This document shows, piece after piece, positions 23,544-36,667 of a DNA stretch of 64,000 nt. The position numbers were made by a program, and so were the translations under genes. The stretch is from Paraspadella gotoi (taxonomy: Eukaryota > Chaetognatha): NCBI GenBank assembly GCA_051294375.1, contig CM119270.1:19347572-19411571 (forward strand), in the 5' to 3' direction. Each line of letters begins with the position of its first letter. Position 1 is the stretch's first letter. The notes under the pieces were generated by a model, which saw nothing but the letters and a program-made list of their open reading frames with translations, was not told the DNA's origin and did no database searches.

Positions 23544-24504
23544 TTTTAGCACAAGGCTCAAAACGATTTCTTTTTCATTTTCCTTTTTTCTTATTTCTTT
23601 CTTTTCCCCTTTTTCATTTTTTTCCCAATTTTTTTTTGTTCAGGTTGTTCGCGGTTCTGGATGCTCTTTTGTCTTTTCATTCTCGTGGTTTCCGTCAGGC
23701 GGCGAATCGCCTCCCATTTTTGCGAGGATTAAGGTGCGGGAGAAAAAGGGGGAAAAAGGAAGGAGGAAGAAAGGAAACTAACCAAGAAGAAAAGTAAGAA
23801 TTGAAAGGTGGAAGCGAATGGAAGCAAAAAAAAAAAAGAAAAAGAAAGAGGAAAGAAAAATGGAGGATAAAGGAAGGAAAAGAAAAGGAAATAGGAAAGA
23901 AAAGGGGAGGATAGAGGAAGGAAAGAAGAAGGAGATAATACAAAATGGAAGAGAAAAAGAGAAAAAGAAACCATTATGATCCTCAGGAGAAAAGAAGCGA
24001 AATAACGAGAAAAAGAGAAAAGAAATGAATAGAAAATTGTATTTAGACGAAAAAGAGAATGAGTAGCGCTTTTAGTTTTCTTGACAATTGGATCGAAATA
24101 TATAAAACAGCTTTAAACGAGATATGAAAAAAATGCATATAGTCTATAGAACAAAAATATATTAATTCTAGAGTGTACTATTTTTTTAATTTATTCTATC
24201 CAACTTTGAAAAAGAGAACAAGATTACGAGATAGAACTGACCTTGGCTTTGGAAATGTGAGTTATTTCTTGCCGTATTTCCGGGTTGGGTAGTAGCCCGC
24301 CCGCCACCTCGCTTTATTTGTGGACAGTCTTTCCAACGACCAAAGGAAAGGGGTTCTGTTGACTGGAGATTTCCCTTTTTTCATCAGCCAAAGTTTCTCG
24401 TAAACAAAACAGAGAAAAACTTTTTAATTGTGCAGAATGTTAGAGTGAGAGAGAGAGAGGAGAGAAGAGAAGAGAGAGAGAGAGAGAGAAGAAGAGAGAG
24501 AGAT

Positions 24505-24535
<31 letters not shown>

Positions 24536-25689
24536 AGGAGAATCTGGAAATGGTTTTTTGGTCAACAACATCATTGCGCCGCCATTTTCGCAAAAGATCG
24601 GGGCGAGGCAGCTCCCTTTAATGGCGAGACCAATATGGTGTCGTGACTGGAGCGGAAGTGAAGAGTTGAAGGAGTTTGAAGGAGTTGATGGAGCGGTGAC
24701 GATGGTGATGCTGTTTTTGTGAGATGGTGATTTTGTTGCCGTCAATGTCGAACAATTTTTAATGGGCGGGATGGAGCATAGTTTGTTTAAAAGAATGGAT
24801 CCATGGTCCAATATATGGACAGACGGATAGATGGAACTATATCCATCTCTATATATACATTTATAAATAAATAGAAGGATTAACGATTTAATGAACGGAT
24901 GGATGGATGAATGAATACAAAATGGAAATGAAAGAAGAGAAACCACGTGACCATGTCGTGCCAGGTTCATGGTCAAATTCTCCTCGGGTCTCAACCGCCT
25001 TTCGACCGCGGACACTTCTTCTTCCTTAGACCTCAACCACTTTCGCCGGAGAGGATCGTCGCGGGGTCAGCCTAAGGGGGGAGTCGGGATTAGTCAAGGA
25101 GAGTCAAGGAGGGTCATGGTCAAATTCTCCTCGGGTCTCAACCGCCTCGTCGACGGCGGACACTTCTTCTTCCTGAGACTTCAACCCACTTTCGCCGGAG
25201 GGGATCGTCCGGGGTCAGCCTTAAGGGGGGGGGTCCGTTGAGTCAAGGAGAGTCAAGGAGGGTCAGGGAGGCCCTCCCTGAGGAAGGGTCAGGACATAAC
25301 GTGTCACGGACGGGTCATAACTCGGGGCATAAATGGACCGATTCAATAACCGCATTCAAGGACGAGCTAATTGAAGGAGGAAGCAATAGTATTGCATACG
25401 TATGGTTGTATGATGTATAATTACAATTACATATATACTTTCAATGAAACTCCATACAAATTCAAGAAATGTAATACAAAAAGAGAAAACGCTGCTCGTA
25501 GTTTTCGTATCTTTCTTCCAAAAGCATTGTATGCACAGTAGTTTTTTTTATTCATAGTTTATATATAGTTATATTCATAGTTTATTCTTTCCTCCAAAAT
25601 CAATTGTTATATTGCATCATATCATATAATAAAAAGATACACAAGAGAAAATATTGTGAAAAAATTCAAATGTGAATGAGAAGCGAGTG

Positions 25690-26065
25690 AGGGTGAAAGG
25701 GTTAATGGAAATGGGTGAGTCGTGTGGCAGTGATTGGGTAAGTTGGCTGCTAAGATCAACAAGGTGAGAGGGGATGAAGTGAGTGGGTTGACTGGGGAAG
25801 AAGTTGAGTGGGTAAGTGGGAAGAAGTGAGTGGGTGAGTGGGGATGAAGTGAGTGGGTGAGTGGGGATGAAGTGATTGGTGAGTTGGGGATGAAGTGAGT
25901 GGGTAAGTGGGGTGAATTGAGTGGGTGAGTGGGATGAAGTGATTAGGTTGAGTTAAGGATGAAAGTGAGTGGGTAAGTGGGGGTGAAGTGAGTGGTAGTT
26001 GGGATAAAGTGAGTGGGTGAGTGGGGATGAAGTGAGTGGATGAGTGGGGATGGAGGAAATGGAGC
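25690..26065. repeat. GTGAGTGGG minisatellite (~24-bp unit)
   Basis: About 14 degenerate units of GATGAAGTGAGTGGGTGAGT followed by GGG. No gene. Confidence 0.85.
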
Positions 26066-26277
26066 TGTTGCTGAGAAAGGTGGGGTAGTGAAAGAGTGAG
26101 GTTGAGAAGGAGAAGAGGGAAAAGGGAGTGAAAGAAAGGAAGAGAGAGTCTGTGAGGATCCCGAGAGAACAAGAAAAAATGAAAAGGAAAAAAAGAAAGA
26201 AAAAAAAAGATCAAAAATTTAAGTCAGACTTTGCCGGGTCACGGATTTTCCGAAAGGGGGTAAAGCCATTGGATTGA

Positions 26278-26386
<109 letters not shown>

Positions 26387-28548
26387 TTTTTCTTTTTTCC
26401 GGTTTCCAATCCATACCTTTTTAACTGACTTTGCAAACAATTTCTTTTCTGATCACATTTCAAAATATTTTAATAAAATTGGTTTCAAAATGTTGATCGA
26501 TGATCTTTTTTTTCCTCAATTTCAAAAAAATACTAACATGTTTTTTTTCACCTTTCATTAGATTTTTTTTTAAAATCATTTTTCCATCCCACCTTTTTAG
26601 GCTTTTAACCTGAATGGTTCCCAAATTATTCTAGCTCTCAGAATTTAGATTTGCATCCGTTTTAATTTTTTTTGAACGGCATTTTACATCAAAAGTTAAA
26701 AAAGACACAAATCAAGATTCTATAGTTTATGATAAAATGTACTTAATTCATTTGAGATTTTAAGTTTTTATTTTCGTCTATTTCTTCTTTTTTTTCCTTA
26801 TTCCTTCCTCCATTTATTTTCATTTTCTTCCATTTTTCCCTTTTTTATTCCATTTCACTCTCAGAAGCTTTTTCCCCCCCCTACTCTCTCTTTTCAGGTG
26901 AGAGAAAATCTCCTAAAATATTCGTTTATTTTTATATATTTTTTCACGTTTTTTTTCTCTGCCTCGATTTGGAGGATTTGGGGCGACGCCCACCGATGAT
27001 TTATTGTTTCGCCGAAAGGAGAAAAAATGGCGCCACCGAAAAAAAAAGAAAAATTTGAGGCGAGAAAAAAAAGAGGCGGAGAAAGGGAGAAATAAATAAA
27101 ATAAAATGAATGATAAAATAAATAAATTAAGATTGAATAAAGTTTTTTAAAAAGAATTTATTTCCTTGGAAGTAAAGAAGAAAATAAAAAAGAGAAGAGA
27201 AAAATAGTAAACGATAATAAGATTCCAGAAGAGACATTAACATTTAAATAAATAAACTGGGAAAACATGAAAGATAAGCTTCATGAATTCTGCGTGAAAT
27301 TTATGAGAACTGAGGGTAGAGGAGTGTGAACTGTGAAAAGTAGACGAGTGTGAACTGTGAAAGGTAGAGTGTGAACTTTGAAACATTAAAGGAAGAAGGA
27401 GCGGAAGTGAGAGAGTAAATGTGAAAAGTCGATGCTGGGAAAAAAAGAGTGTGAAAAAGTGTGAATTAGCTGAAAGAGCGACGTGAATGCGATGCGAGCG
27501 TGAGAGTGACAATGTGAGGGGGGGAGAGAGCAAAGATATTCTGAGAGGATAGCCATTGTAGAGGTTAGAGAGAATAGTCGGGTAGCCAATACTCGGAAGC
27601 AGACAGCCGATGCCCCCACCCGTCCCGGGTGATAGAGCAAAGGAAATGTTGGAAGTCGTAGAGCCAAAGCTTCGAAAGGCTAATGAGGGGAATTAAGCGG
27701 GATTTGCAACGAATATGGGGGGTGGGGTAGGGGGAAGGATGGGGTGGGGGTGAGGTAGGAGGCGGATGAAAAATGGGGGACGGGGGGGGGGGGAGGCCCG
27801 AGAGGGGGACTAATGGGAGGGAAAAAAATTATCCCGCCTCGTAAATATTCCGAATTCGTTTCGCGAAGGTGGAAATGAAAATTTTTTTTTCTAACCGGCC
27901 GGTTGACGGGGAAATGGGGGTGATTAGGGGGTGAGTAGAGGGTGAGTAGAGGGTGAGTAGGGAGGGAAAGAGGAAGGACTGGAAGGAGGAAGGTAGGGGA
28001 TTTTTGGGGAAAAAAAATTTCATTACGACTTTCGAGTTTTGACGGATGGCGGAGCTCGTTAGATCTTAGTCCATGGAATCTAGGGTGAAATGATTTTGGT
28101 AATGGAATCAAGAGAGGTGGAATCATGTAACGTGGAATCACGTGGCTTAGAATCACGTAACGTGGAATCGGCTGAAGTGTGATCACGAAAAAGAATTACG
28201 TGAAATACGTGAATCTCAGTCACTTGCTTAGGGTCACTTGGGCGAAATAAACTAAACCAAATCCTCCAATATGAAATAAATATTATATGTTAAAAATCGC
28301 GAAAGTGGAAGGACTAGTGATGGAATCGTTGGGATGGAATCACGGAGATGGAAGCGAGATGGAATCACTGTAGTAGATGAATTCTCATAACTTCACTTTT
28401 TGTCTTCGGTCGAAAAATATTCTTTCTCACAAAGAATTCTTTTTTTTTTACTATTCGTTTTACGATAAGAAAAAAAAAATAAAGAAAGAAAGAAAAATAA
28501 AAGAAATAAAGAAATATACAAAGAAAGAAAGAAATATACAAAGAAATA

Positions 28549-28632
<84 letters not shown>

Positions 28633-28700
28633 CAGACCGAAAAAGATAAGGCGCATTTTCTCATGAATTTAATCAAACGCATCGGAAATTGAAGAAGCAA
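26387..28700. other. Gene-less stretch 26.4-28.7 kb
   Basis: A/T-rich to 27240; a 27-bp tandem repeat (GAGTGTGAACTGTGAAAGGT) at 27310-27385; G-rich, GGGTGAGTAGA-containing sequence at 27715-27985; GTGGAATCACGTAAC-type units at 28070-28375; then (GAAA)n. No exon supported. Confidence 0.6.
28555..28632. repeat. (GAAA)n microsatellite
   Basis: About 78 bp of near-perfect GAAA, preceded by degenerate A-rich copies from 28470. Confidence 0.97.
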
Positions 28701-28726
28701 CGGATTTTGTTTTTGCTCTCGGCGAA

Positions 28727-28729
<3 letters not shown>

Positions 28730-28800
<71 letters not shown>
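28730..28800. repeat. (GA)n microsatellite
   Basis: Interrupted AG tract. Confidence 0.95.
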
Positions 28801-28801
<1 letters not shown>

Positions 28802-28927
28802 CTCACTGGATGATAAAAATAGAGACAATCAGGCTAATTAAGAAACGGACTGACCGACGCAGAAACTCCACGGTTAAACCTTCTCAGTAGCGAAAAAAAA
28901 GGAAAAACCAACAATCGCATTAACCAC

Positions 28928-29010
28928 AATGACGACGCCGACGACGACGACAATGACGACGATGACGACAATGACGACGCCGACGACGACGACGACGACG
29001 ACGACGACGA
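28928..29010. repeat. (GAC)n trinucleotide tract
   Basis: ACGACGACG with AATGACGAC variants. Confidence 0.9.
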
Positions 29011-29119
29011 TCAACCTGCGAGCGACACCCAGAGAGGAACCCGGCGTCCAGCTTAATAATCGTCATTTGTCTCGACTGGCGTTGAAAAACAAACACGTGA
29101 ACAGTAATGAATAATGATC

Positions 29120-29120
29120 G

Positions 29121-29190
<70 letters not shown>
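29120..29190. repeat. (GA)n microsatellite
   Basis: Interrupted AG tract. Confidence 0.95.
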
Positions 29191-29194
<4 letters not shown>

Positions 29195-29914
29195 TTTTTC
29201 TAAGTGCTAAGCAGAAAGGACGCCCAGATGGCGAGAGGAGAGAAGAGAGTTCGGGAATCCAGTTTGTTTTTCAATCATGTTTGTTTGTTTAAGGCTCCTT
29301 GGCTCGTTTGTTTACAAATGGCGGTTCGTCCTTCTTTTCTTAACTTCTCCTTCTTTTCCTTATTTTCCCCTTTTTTTATCATTTCTTTTTCTTTCTATTC
29401 ACTCCATAGTTTTGACAAGTTCTGTCACAAAAGCTCAGGTATTGTGGTCTCTTATTCTCTAATTTATAACTTCATTAAGACTTTGTCTCGTTAAACATAA
29501 ACAATTGTTTATCACAATGAAGCTTATCTTTTACTCTTTCAGTCTTTTTTTCCTTTTCAGAAAACCATCAGCACGTCGTTGAACATTCTCATTCTTGCAT
29601 TTGCAACGCCGTCTCTTCCTCTTCATCTTTAACCTTATTTCTTTTCTTTCCTCCTTTCACTTCTTTTCTTTCCTCCTTTTCCTCCATCCATTTCTTTCCC
29701 TCTCCCCCACCCAACCCCCCCTCCACCTCATCAACTCTTCCTCCCTCTCGTTTTACTGGTCAAAAAACCTAAAGAGAAAAAGAAAAGAATAAAATTTTTT
29801 TTTTTTTTTTCTGATCTGGACTTGATTCGCGGTAAACATCATTAAGCTCGGCCACCATGAGCCCTCGCACCACGGGCGTTCATTCACCCCGTCGGCCTTT
29901 TTCGTCCTTGGCTC

Positions 29915-30255
29915 CGGTTTCTCCGGCACGAGGCTCCAGTTTTTGTTTTTTTTACTCCATCGTTTGTTTGGATGAATTGGAGTGCTGGAGCTATTTCGCG
30001 TTCTGCGGCACCAGTGTTTTGACTCCATCGCTTAGCTCCGCTGAAGAGGCTTGCTAAAATTATTCATTATTTTGTTTTAAAATTCAGTTTCTCTGGCACG
30101 AAGCTCCATTTTTCAATTTTATCGCTTCGCTCGGCTAAAAGGAGCTTTTTTTTTCCATATCTTTGTTTGGGCTAACGTGAATACTGGAGCCAATCCTCTT
30201 GGCTCCAGCTTTTCTACGACGAGGCTCCTGTTTTTGACTCTAGTATCTCTCCGTT
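29915..30255. repeat. Degenerate ~130-bp repeat (GGCTCCAG...CGAGGCTCC)
   Basis: Three related stretches carry TTTCTCCGGCACGAGGCTCC, TTTCTCTGGCACGAAGCTCC and CTTTTCTACGACGAGGCTCC, each followed by a T-rich run and TCGCTT/TCGTTT. No exon recognised. Confidence 0.55.
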
Positions 30256-30578
30256 TGGCTTAACGTTAGTAACAAAACTAGAAAGAGGAAGGGCGAAGAA
30301 AATGATCTAAAAATGGTTGATGTATTTTCAGGCTCTCGATTTAAAAATGCTTTAGGACCTAATCAGTGAGAAGCCAATGTGAATATCACGAAAGTCCCAA
30401 GGCTTTTCTGTGAACTAATTTCTAAAGCATTTGATTGTCTTGCTGTCAATATCATTTGTTTACTATCATTGACAAACGCTTTTTATTTCCCATGAAGACG
30501 TGACGTGCGCTGTTTTCCTTCGGTGAAACATGCGCTGTTTTCGTTGAGTGACCTTAACCCGTTTCATCATGACACGCA

Positions 30579-30737
<159 letters not shown>

Positions 30738-31039
30738 GAATTCGGGGAAAAAGAGAGAAAGTAGGCGTGGTCGAAAAAAAAAGAAAGAAAAGGCCGCCAG
30801 ACACAAAAGAGCAGTTTATCATCCGAAGGAAAAAAAAAGCGATAAAAAGAAGATAAAATAGGCTTAACAAAATGCACGCAGACGCAATCGGGCACACGCA
30901 TGCGCCCACTGCATGCACAACCTACTAAAAAAATAAAAACGATATATATCAAAGCTTTAGCGAGTCGACAGTGATACAGAATGTTGAATAGAAGTTGATT
31001 TTACGGTTCAGGCGCCATAACGAGAACTTCTTCTTTGTA

Positions 31040-31072
<33 letters not shown>

Positions 31073-31094
31073 TTCTATCTCTCTCTCTCTCTCT
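31040..31094. repeat. (CT)n microsatellite
   Basis: Interrupted CT tract. Confidence 0.95.
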
Positions 31095-31256
31095 CACCAC
31101 CTGCCTTCGATTTTCCACGACAGTTTTCTATTTGTTTTTTTCTTCCCCAGAGAATAATATTCTTATTTTTTTATTTCTTCATTTTTTGGCGAAATGTTTT
31201 ACTCAAAAAAAAATTTCAGGGAAAAAGAAATTGTCAATTGGTTTTTCTCGTGGAAG

Positions 31257-31427
<171 letters not shown>

Positions 31428-31683
31428 ACCTGTTTCTCTCCACGGTCGCAAAAGGGCAACGCAGGTACGAGAAGCGACAGTCTTTTGTTTTTGTTTGGCG
31501 ACGATTTATATTCCTCTTTCGTCCGCCAGGATCCGCAGACAACAATCCAACCATTTTTTTAATCCACTGTTTTGCCAATTTTGGTTGAGGGCAATCGTGG
31601 TTGAGTTGGCCCACAATTTGGTTTATTTGGATCTCACTTTTTTTTCACGACGAGAACTTAAATTTATGACATCAGACATTCTT

Positions 31684-31746
31684 TTTAAGATATTAAGAGA
31701 TTAAGATATTAAGATATTAAGATATTAAGATATTAAGATATTAAAA
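31684..31746. repeat. 9-bp tandem repeat (AAGATATTA)n
   Basis: About six copies of AAGATATTA immediately left of the fold-back element. Confidence 0.9.
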
Positions 31747-31752
31747 TAATAG

Positions 31753-31961
31753 TTAGAAAAGTTTGAAATGAATTTTCAACAACGATTTTATTTTTAATAA
31801 AAAACGGACATGTTTCGGCTTAACTACAAAATTATGTGCATAATTTGTTTCAAATTCACTAACTTTTTTAATGCTGATGAAGGCTTGTAGTTAAGCCGAA
31901 ACATGTCCGTTTTTTATTAAAAATAAAATCGTTGTTGAAAATTCATTTCAAACTTTTCTAA
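31753..31961. mobile_element. Fold-back (MITE-like) element with perfect 77-bp inverted arms
   Basis: 31753-31829 and 31885-31961 are exact reverse complements (77 of 77), separated by a 55-bp A/T-rich spacer. Left arm starts TTAGAAAAGTTTGAAATG and ends GGCTTAACTACAA. No ORF. TTA/TAA borders are compatible with a TA-type target duplication but none is proven. Confidence 0.8.
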
Positions 31962-32261
31962 TAATTATTACACAACGAAAAGAAAGGATTATACCACAAT
32001 AAAATAATAGTATATATTTTGTATTTTGGTTTTCACCGCAAATATTTAATTAAAAATGGTTAATTTTAATTATAAAACGACGGTTATATCTTTGGTACTG
32101 GTCTCTGTGAAAGAGTGAGACAGTGAAGTGAACAGACAAAGGGACACAAAGTTAATTAATTCACCTGACATTTTTATGGACGCAACAAATTGAGATCGAA
32201 TGTGAACCGTGAAGTGAGCGACGACGTTGAACGTGAAAGAGAAGAAAAAACAAACCTGGTG

Positions 32262-32352
32262 AGGAGTCTCTCTCTCTCTCTCTCTCTCTCTCATCTTCTC
32301 TTTCTTCTCCTCTCATCCCTCTCATCCCCGCGTCTTCTCATTTACTCTCCTC
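32262..32352. repeat. (CT)n microsatellite and C/T-rich flank
   Basis: CT dinucleotides at 32268-32293, then degenerate TCTCATC sequence. Confidence 0.9.
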
Positions 32353-32659
32353 TCTCTTTCTTCTCATTGTCCTAGCGTCTGGAAACCGTCAACAGGATTA
32401 CCCGATCATCGTCGTTTTTGTCTCCTTCGTTCCTCTCGTCGTCGTCCGTCGTCGTCGTCGTTTGACGCCTATCACATGCGTTCCCCCCTTCCACCCCTGC
32501 GTCTTTTCTTTTCCTCTCCAATTTGTAATTTAAAAAAAAAAAGAACGGTAAATTCCAATGTGTTGCGCCGCAGTGACTCATTTACCCTTTGATCGCATCG
32601 TATGACATGACATGACATGACTAAAAAACTTTCTTTGCCCGAGTATTTATGACTTGCAC

Positions 32660-32830
32660 TTTTTTAAGTTTTAGGAATTCCTGAGGGCGGCGCTAGAAGT
32701 CCCTTAGATTTGAGGTATTTTTCTGTCTTAACAAATGAGCAACCAACTATTGGCAAATTATTTGCATTTTTAACGAAAGTGGGACAGACCGATGGACAGA
32801 TTTACCGACGGACCGACCAACCAACAGACC
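32660..32830 (+). repeat. Interspersed repeat family R2, copy 2
   Basis: Colinear with 11862-12010 through GGCGGCGCTAGAAGTC, TTTGAGGTATTTTTCTGTC and AAGTGGGACAGACCGA, and like it ends in GACCGAC-type short repeats. Confidence 0.75.
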
Positions 32831-33169
32831 GACCGAAAAGTGAGTTATAGAGTTTCTCCGCCAGTACACGCGGCGCAACTAAAAAGAGGGAAAGCGAGAG
32901 ACAGGGAGAAATTCGTCTCTGCTGGAGTCTCTTCTGTCTGGAGTCTCTGCTGGAGTCTCTGCTGGTGCTGGGGCGAGTGAAACTGATGCAAACTATGACT
33001 AATGGACTAATGGACTAATGGATTAATTGTTTTGTTCATTATTACATTGATTCATTATTTGGATTGTTTGATTATTTCCTTTGGTCGGCTTAAAATATCT
33101 TTTTTTTATATTTTACCTTCAGACTAATTTGTACGCTCGACCAATTTGATTGTAAATGCTTCTCTCCTT

Positions 33170-33173
<4 letters not shown>

Positions 33174-33226
<53 letters not shown>
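33174..33226. repeat. (CT)n followed by (TTTC)n
   Basis: Simple sequence. Confidence 0.95.
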
Positions 33227-33377
33227 CTACGACTATATTTTTTTCTCCTCTCTATTCGACGTCGCAAAGAAATAAAAAAAAAAGGAAAAAGAAAAAAAAG
33301 AAGAACAAAAAGTGAAACGTCCCTTTCCTTTATCGCTACCATTATAACGTCTCATCAAGGGAGATGGCATCCAAGCG

Positions 33378-33379
<2 letters not shown>

Positions 33380-33467
<88 letters not shown>
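33380..33467. repeat. (GA)n microsatellite
   Basis: About 88 bp of uninterrupted AG. Confidence 0.98.
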
Positions 33468-33470
<3 letters not shown>

Positions 33471-34046
33471 CAACTCTCACGATGTCATCTTCTCCGTTCA
33501 TCAAGAGAGATATTGAAAGTCTCAACTGCCCTCGACTTCTTTTGCGAGATATTCGAAATCCGTTTGAACAGTGAGATCCTTTGCGTCGGTGTGAACGGCC
33601 TCGCTTGTGAGAAAACAGTTTTAAAATGGCTTTAGAAAAATAAAAATAGTCTAAGTACTATATAACCCAAATGATTCTGTAAAGTTTATTCACTCTCGAT
33701 ATAAATTTCTTTAAAACATTTACGCAAAAATACATGAAAACCTTTTTTCGTTTAATAAAGATTCTGATGAAATAAATAAAGAATTATTCAGATTCACTCC
33801 ATTAGTGAAAATATATTTTTTAACAGGACATGATGGACTTCCTATCAATGAAAATGTATAGCATTTTGTTAACAGTTTCAAAAACAATATAACAGTTTTA
33901 TTTGAATATCAAGTCCCCTCCTTGATGTATTGGACTGCGAATTACTACTGTATTCCGCACCAGATTTAAAATCATTTACATTTCCAGTCCTGATATATCA
34001 CTTTATCGACTCTACCATTTCCAGTAATCCTAAAACGACGATGATA

Positions 34047-34077
<31 letters not shown>

Positions 34078-34290
34078 TGACAGAGACAGAGACAATAAAA
34101 AAATCCCAGCTTCTATTCTACTCACACGTAAATCTTGTTTTATTTGACAAACGTCTGACATGACGATTCATGTTTTGAGTCGAGAAAAGTTCACAACTGT
34201 GAAGTCGACATTTCACTACGAGAAGAGAGACAAAGAGAATGAATATAATTGCTCACGAGATGAATCATATTCATTGTCACGTCAATTCAT
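33468..34290. other. Gene-less stretch 33.5-34.3 kb
   Basis: A/T-rich with a (GAC)n run at 34030-34085; no exon supported. Confidence 0.55.
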
Positions 34291-34292
34291 TT

Positions 34293-34425
<133 letters not shown>

Positions 34426-34675
34426 CTTTCTAACATTTCTTTCTCGTCTTTTCTTCTCTTTCTTATTTCCTCTTGCTCCTCTCTCCCATCTCATCCTGCA
34501 CAGTAATCCCCTATCTTTTTTTGCCCCCACAGTGTGCCATATCGATTTCAACTCCCACGGTTTTGCTGAAGTGACAAAAACGTCAACTTTCCGGAAATAA
34601 AAATTCTTCATAAGACGTTTTTCTCAAAAGAATTTGCAAATTTGGCCAAAATATAAAAAAAATCTCGCTTTCTCA

Positions 34676-34950
<275 letters not shown>

Positions 34951-35114
34951 TTCCCTCACTTTTAAAGCCTTCATATTTTTCTTTGAAGCAGTAAAAAGAT
35001 ATGGAAGCCGGAAAAACTCGGAGAATCTTATTTTCTTTTTTCTTTTTTCTTTTTTTTTTATTGTTTCTTTGATGAGCGAACGAAGAGGAAAGGGAGAGAA
35101 GATAAGGGAGAAGA

Positions 35115-35365
35115 AAGGGAAGTAGTTTAAGATAAAAAAGAAAAGAACAGAAAAGAAAAGAAAAGAATAGAAAAGAAAAGAAAGTAAAAGAAAAGAAAAA
35201 AAAGAAAAGAGAGAAAAGAAAAGAGAGAAAAGAAAAGAAGAGGAAAGGGAGAGAAGATACAGGAGAATAAAGGGAAGGAGTTTAGGATAGGAAAAGAAAA
35301 GAAAAGAAAAGAAAAGAAAAGAAAAGAAAAGAAAAGAAAAGAAAAGAAAAGAAAAGAAAAGAAAT
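35115..35365. repeat. (GAAAA)n low-complexity array
   Basis: AGAAAAGAAA-type units, pure at 35288-35363. Confidence 0.93.
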
Positions 35366-35836
35366 GAAAAGATTAAAAAGAAAAAAAATAGAAATATAAA
35401 AAATAGAAATAGAAATATATTCTTTTAACAGAAAATAAAAATAATAATAAAAATCCTCTAATATATATTTAGAAATAAGAGAACAATAAAGGGTCATTAA
35501 GTCTTTACATTACATCAAATTATATTATTTTACTTTTTGTCAATTTCTCGACGGATCATAATATTGAGTAAAGAAAAAAATAAAAAGAAAACAGAAAAAA
35601 GAAACAGAGGAAGATGGAAGGAAAAACAGAAACAGTGTCAAAAAAGAAGAAGGAAAGAAACGAAGGAACCGAAAGAAACTGAAAAAGAGAAAACAGAGGA
35701 AAGGGGGGAGAGTAGGAGGGCGGACCAAACTCCGTCCCGGGGAACAATAGACACTTTTGTTTTGCGCATAAAGTAATTAATCAACTCGAGCGAGAATTTT
35801 TCTTTCTCTCCAAGAGACGGAAATTTCTTTCCTGCT

Positions 35837-35867
<31 letters not shown>

Positions 35868-35910
35868 CGACAACAACAATAACAAGGACGACGACATCAA
35901 TGACGCGCAA

Positions 35911-35950
<40 letters not shown>
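35837..35950. repeat. (GAC)n/(GAT)n trinucleotide tract
   Basis: ACGACGACG with GATGATGAT and AACAACAA variants. Confidence 0.9.
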
Positions 35951-36022
35951 AACGCGCTACGAGGCAGCAAAAGTCTTTTTTTTTCAAATGAGACGTTAAT
36001 TGATTAATAATGCAAAAATCGG

Positions 36023-36127
<105 letters not shown>

Positions 36128-36667
36128 TTTCAAGTCACCTTCAGCTTTATCTGAATCATAATGAATATTAGTGAATGAATGAATGAATGGATAAATGAAT
36201 AAAGGAATGAATGAATGATTGAATGTATTAGCAAAGGAGCACATTTGACTAACATCATGATAAAAAATAAACTCAAAATTTAGCCTTGAAAAAAAACCTC
36301 GATAGTTTTGAATTGTTTTGGCAAAATGATTTTATTTTGAAAATAAAAATACGGAAATGTTTCACAACAACATTATAGCCTTGACTTAAGAGAAAAAAAA
36401 ACAAACAATAAAATTTAAATGACCAAAGAAGGGAAAAAAAACGATTTAAAAGAAAAAAAATCGTCTCCTGGAAATAAATGTATACAAATGAGTTTCGGCG
36501 GGAGAAAGAGAATTGTCCAATTGCAGTCATTTCCTAGAAATAGACGGGGAGAAAGAATGAGCGGGGGGAAGGGAGAAAAGGAGAAAAAAAGAAAAAAACC
36601 TGGAAAAGGAAAAAAGGAAATATGGAGTCGAGGAAGGAGAATAAAAAGAGGGAAAGAAAAGAAAATA

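Larger units (their letters stand above)
21472..25642. repeat. 4.2-kb duplicated block, version B (complete)
   Basis: Full colinear copy of 16512-20278 plus 20304-21410. It includes a second form of the candidate exon (21739-22576; ATG after TTTTCCTTCCAG, donor GAGG|GTGAGT), in which indels shift the reading frame. Confidence 0.9.

Noticed and set aside
29753-30028. 91-codon minus ORF with WCRRTRNSSSTPIHPNKRW
   Set aside because: Crosses the degenerate CGAGGCTCC repeat, has no domain and no convincing exon boundaries.
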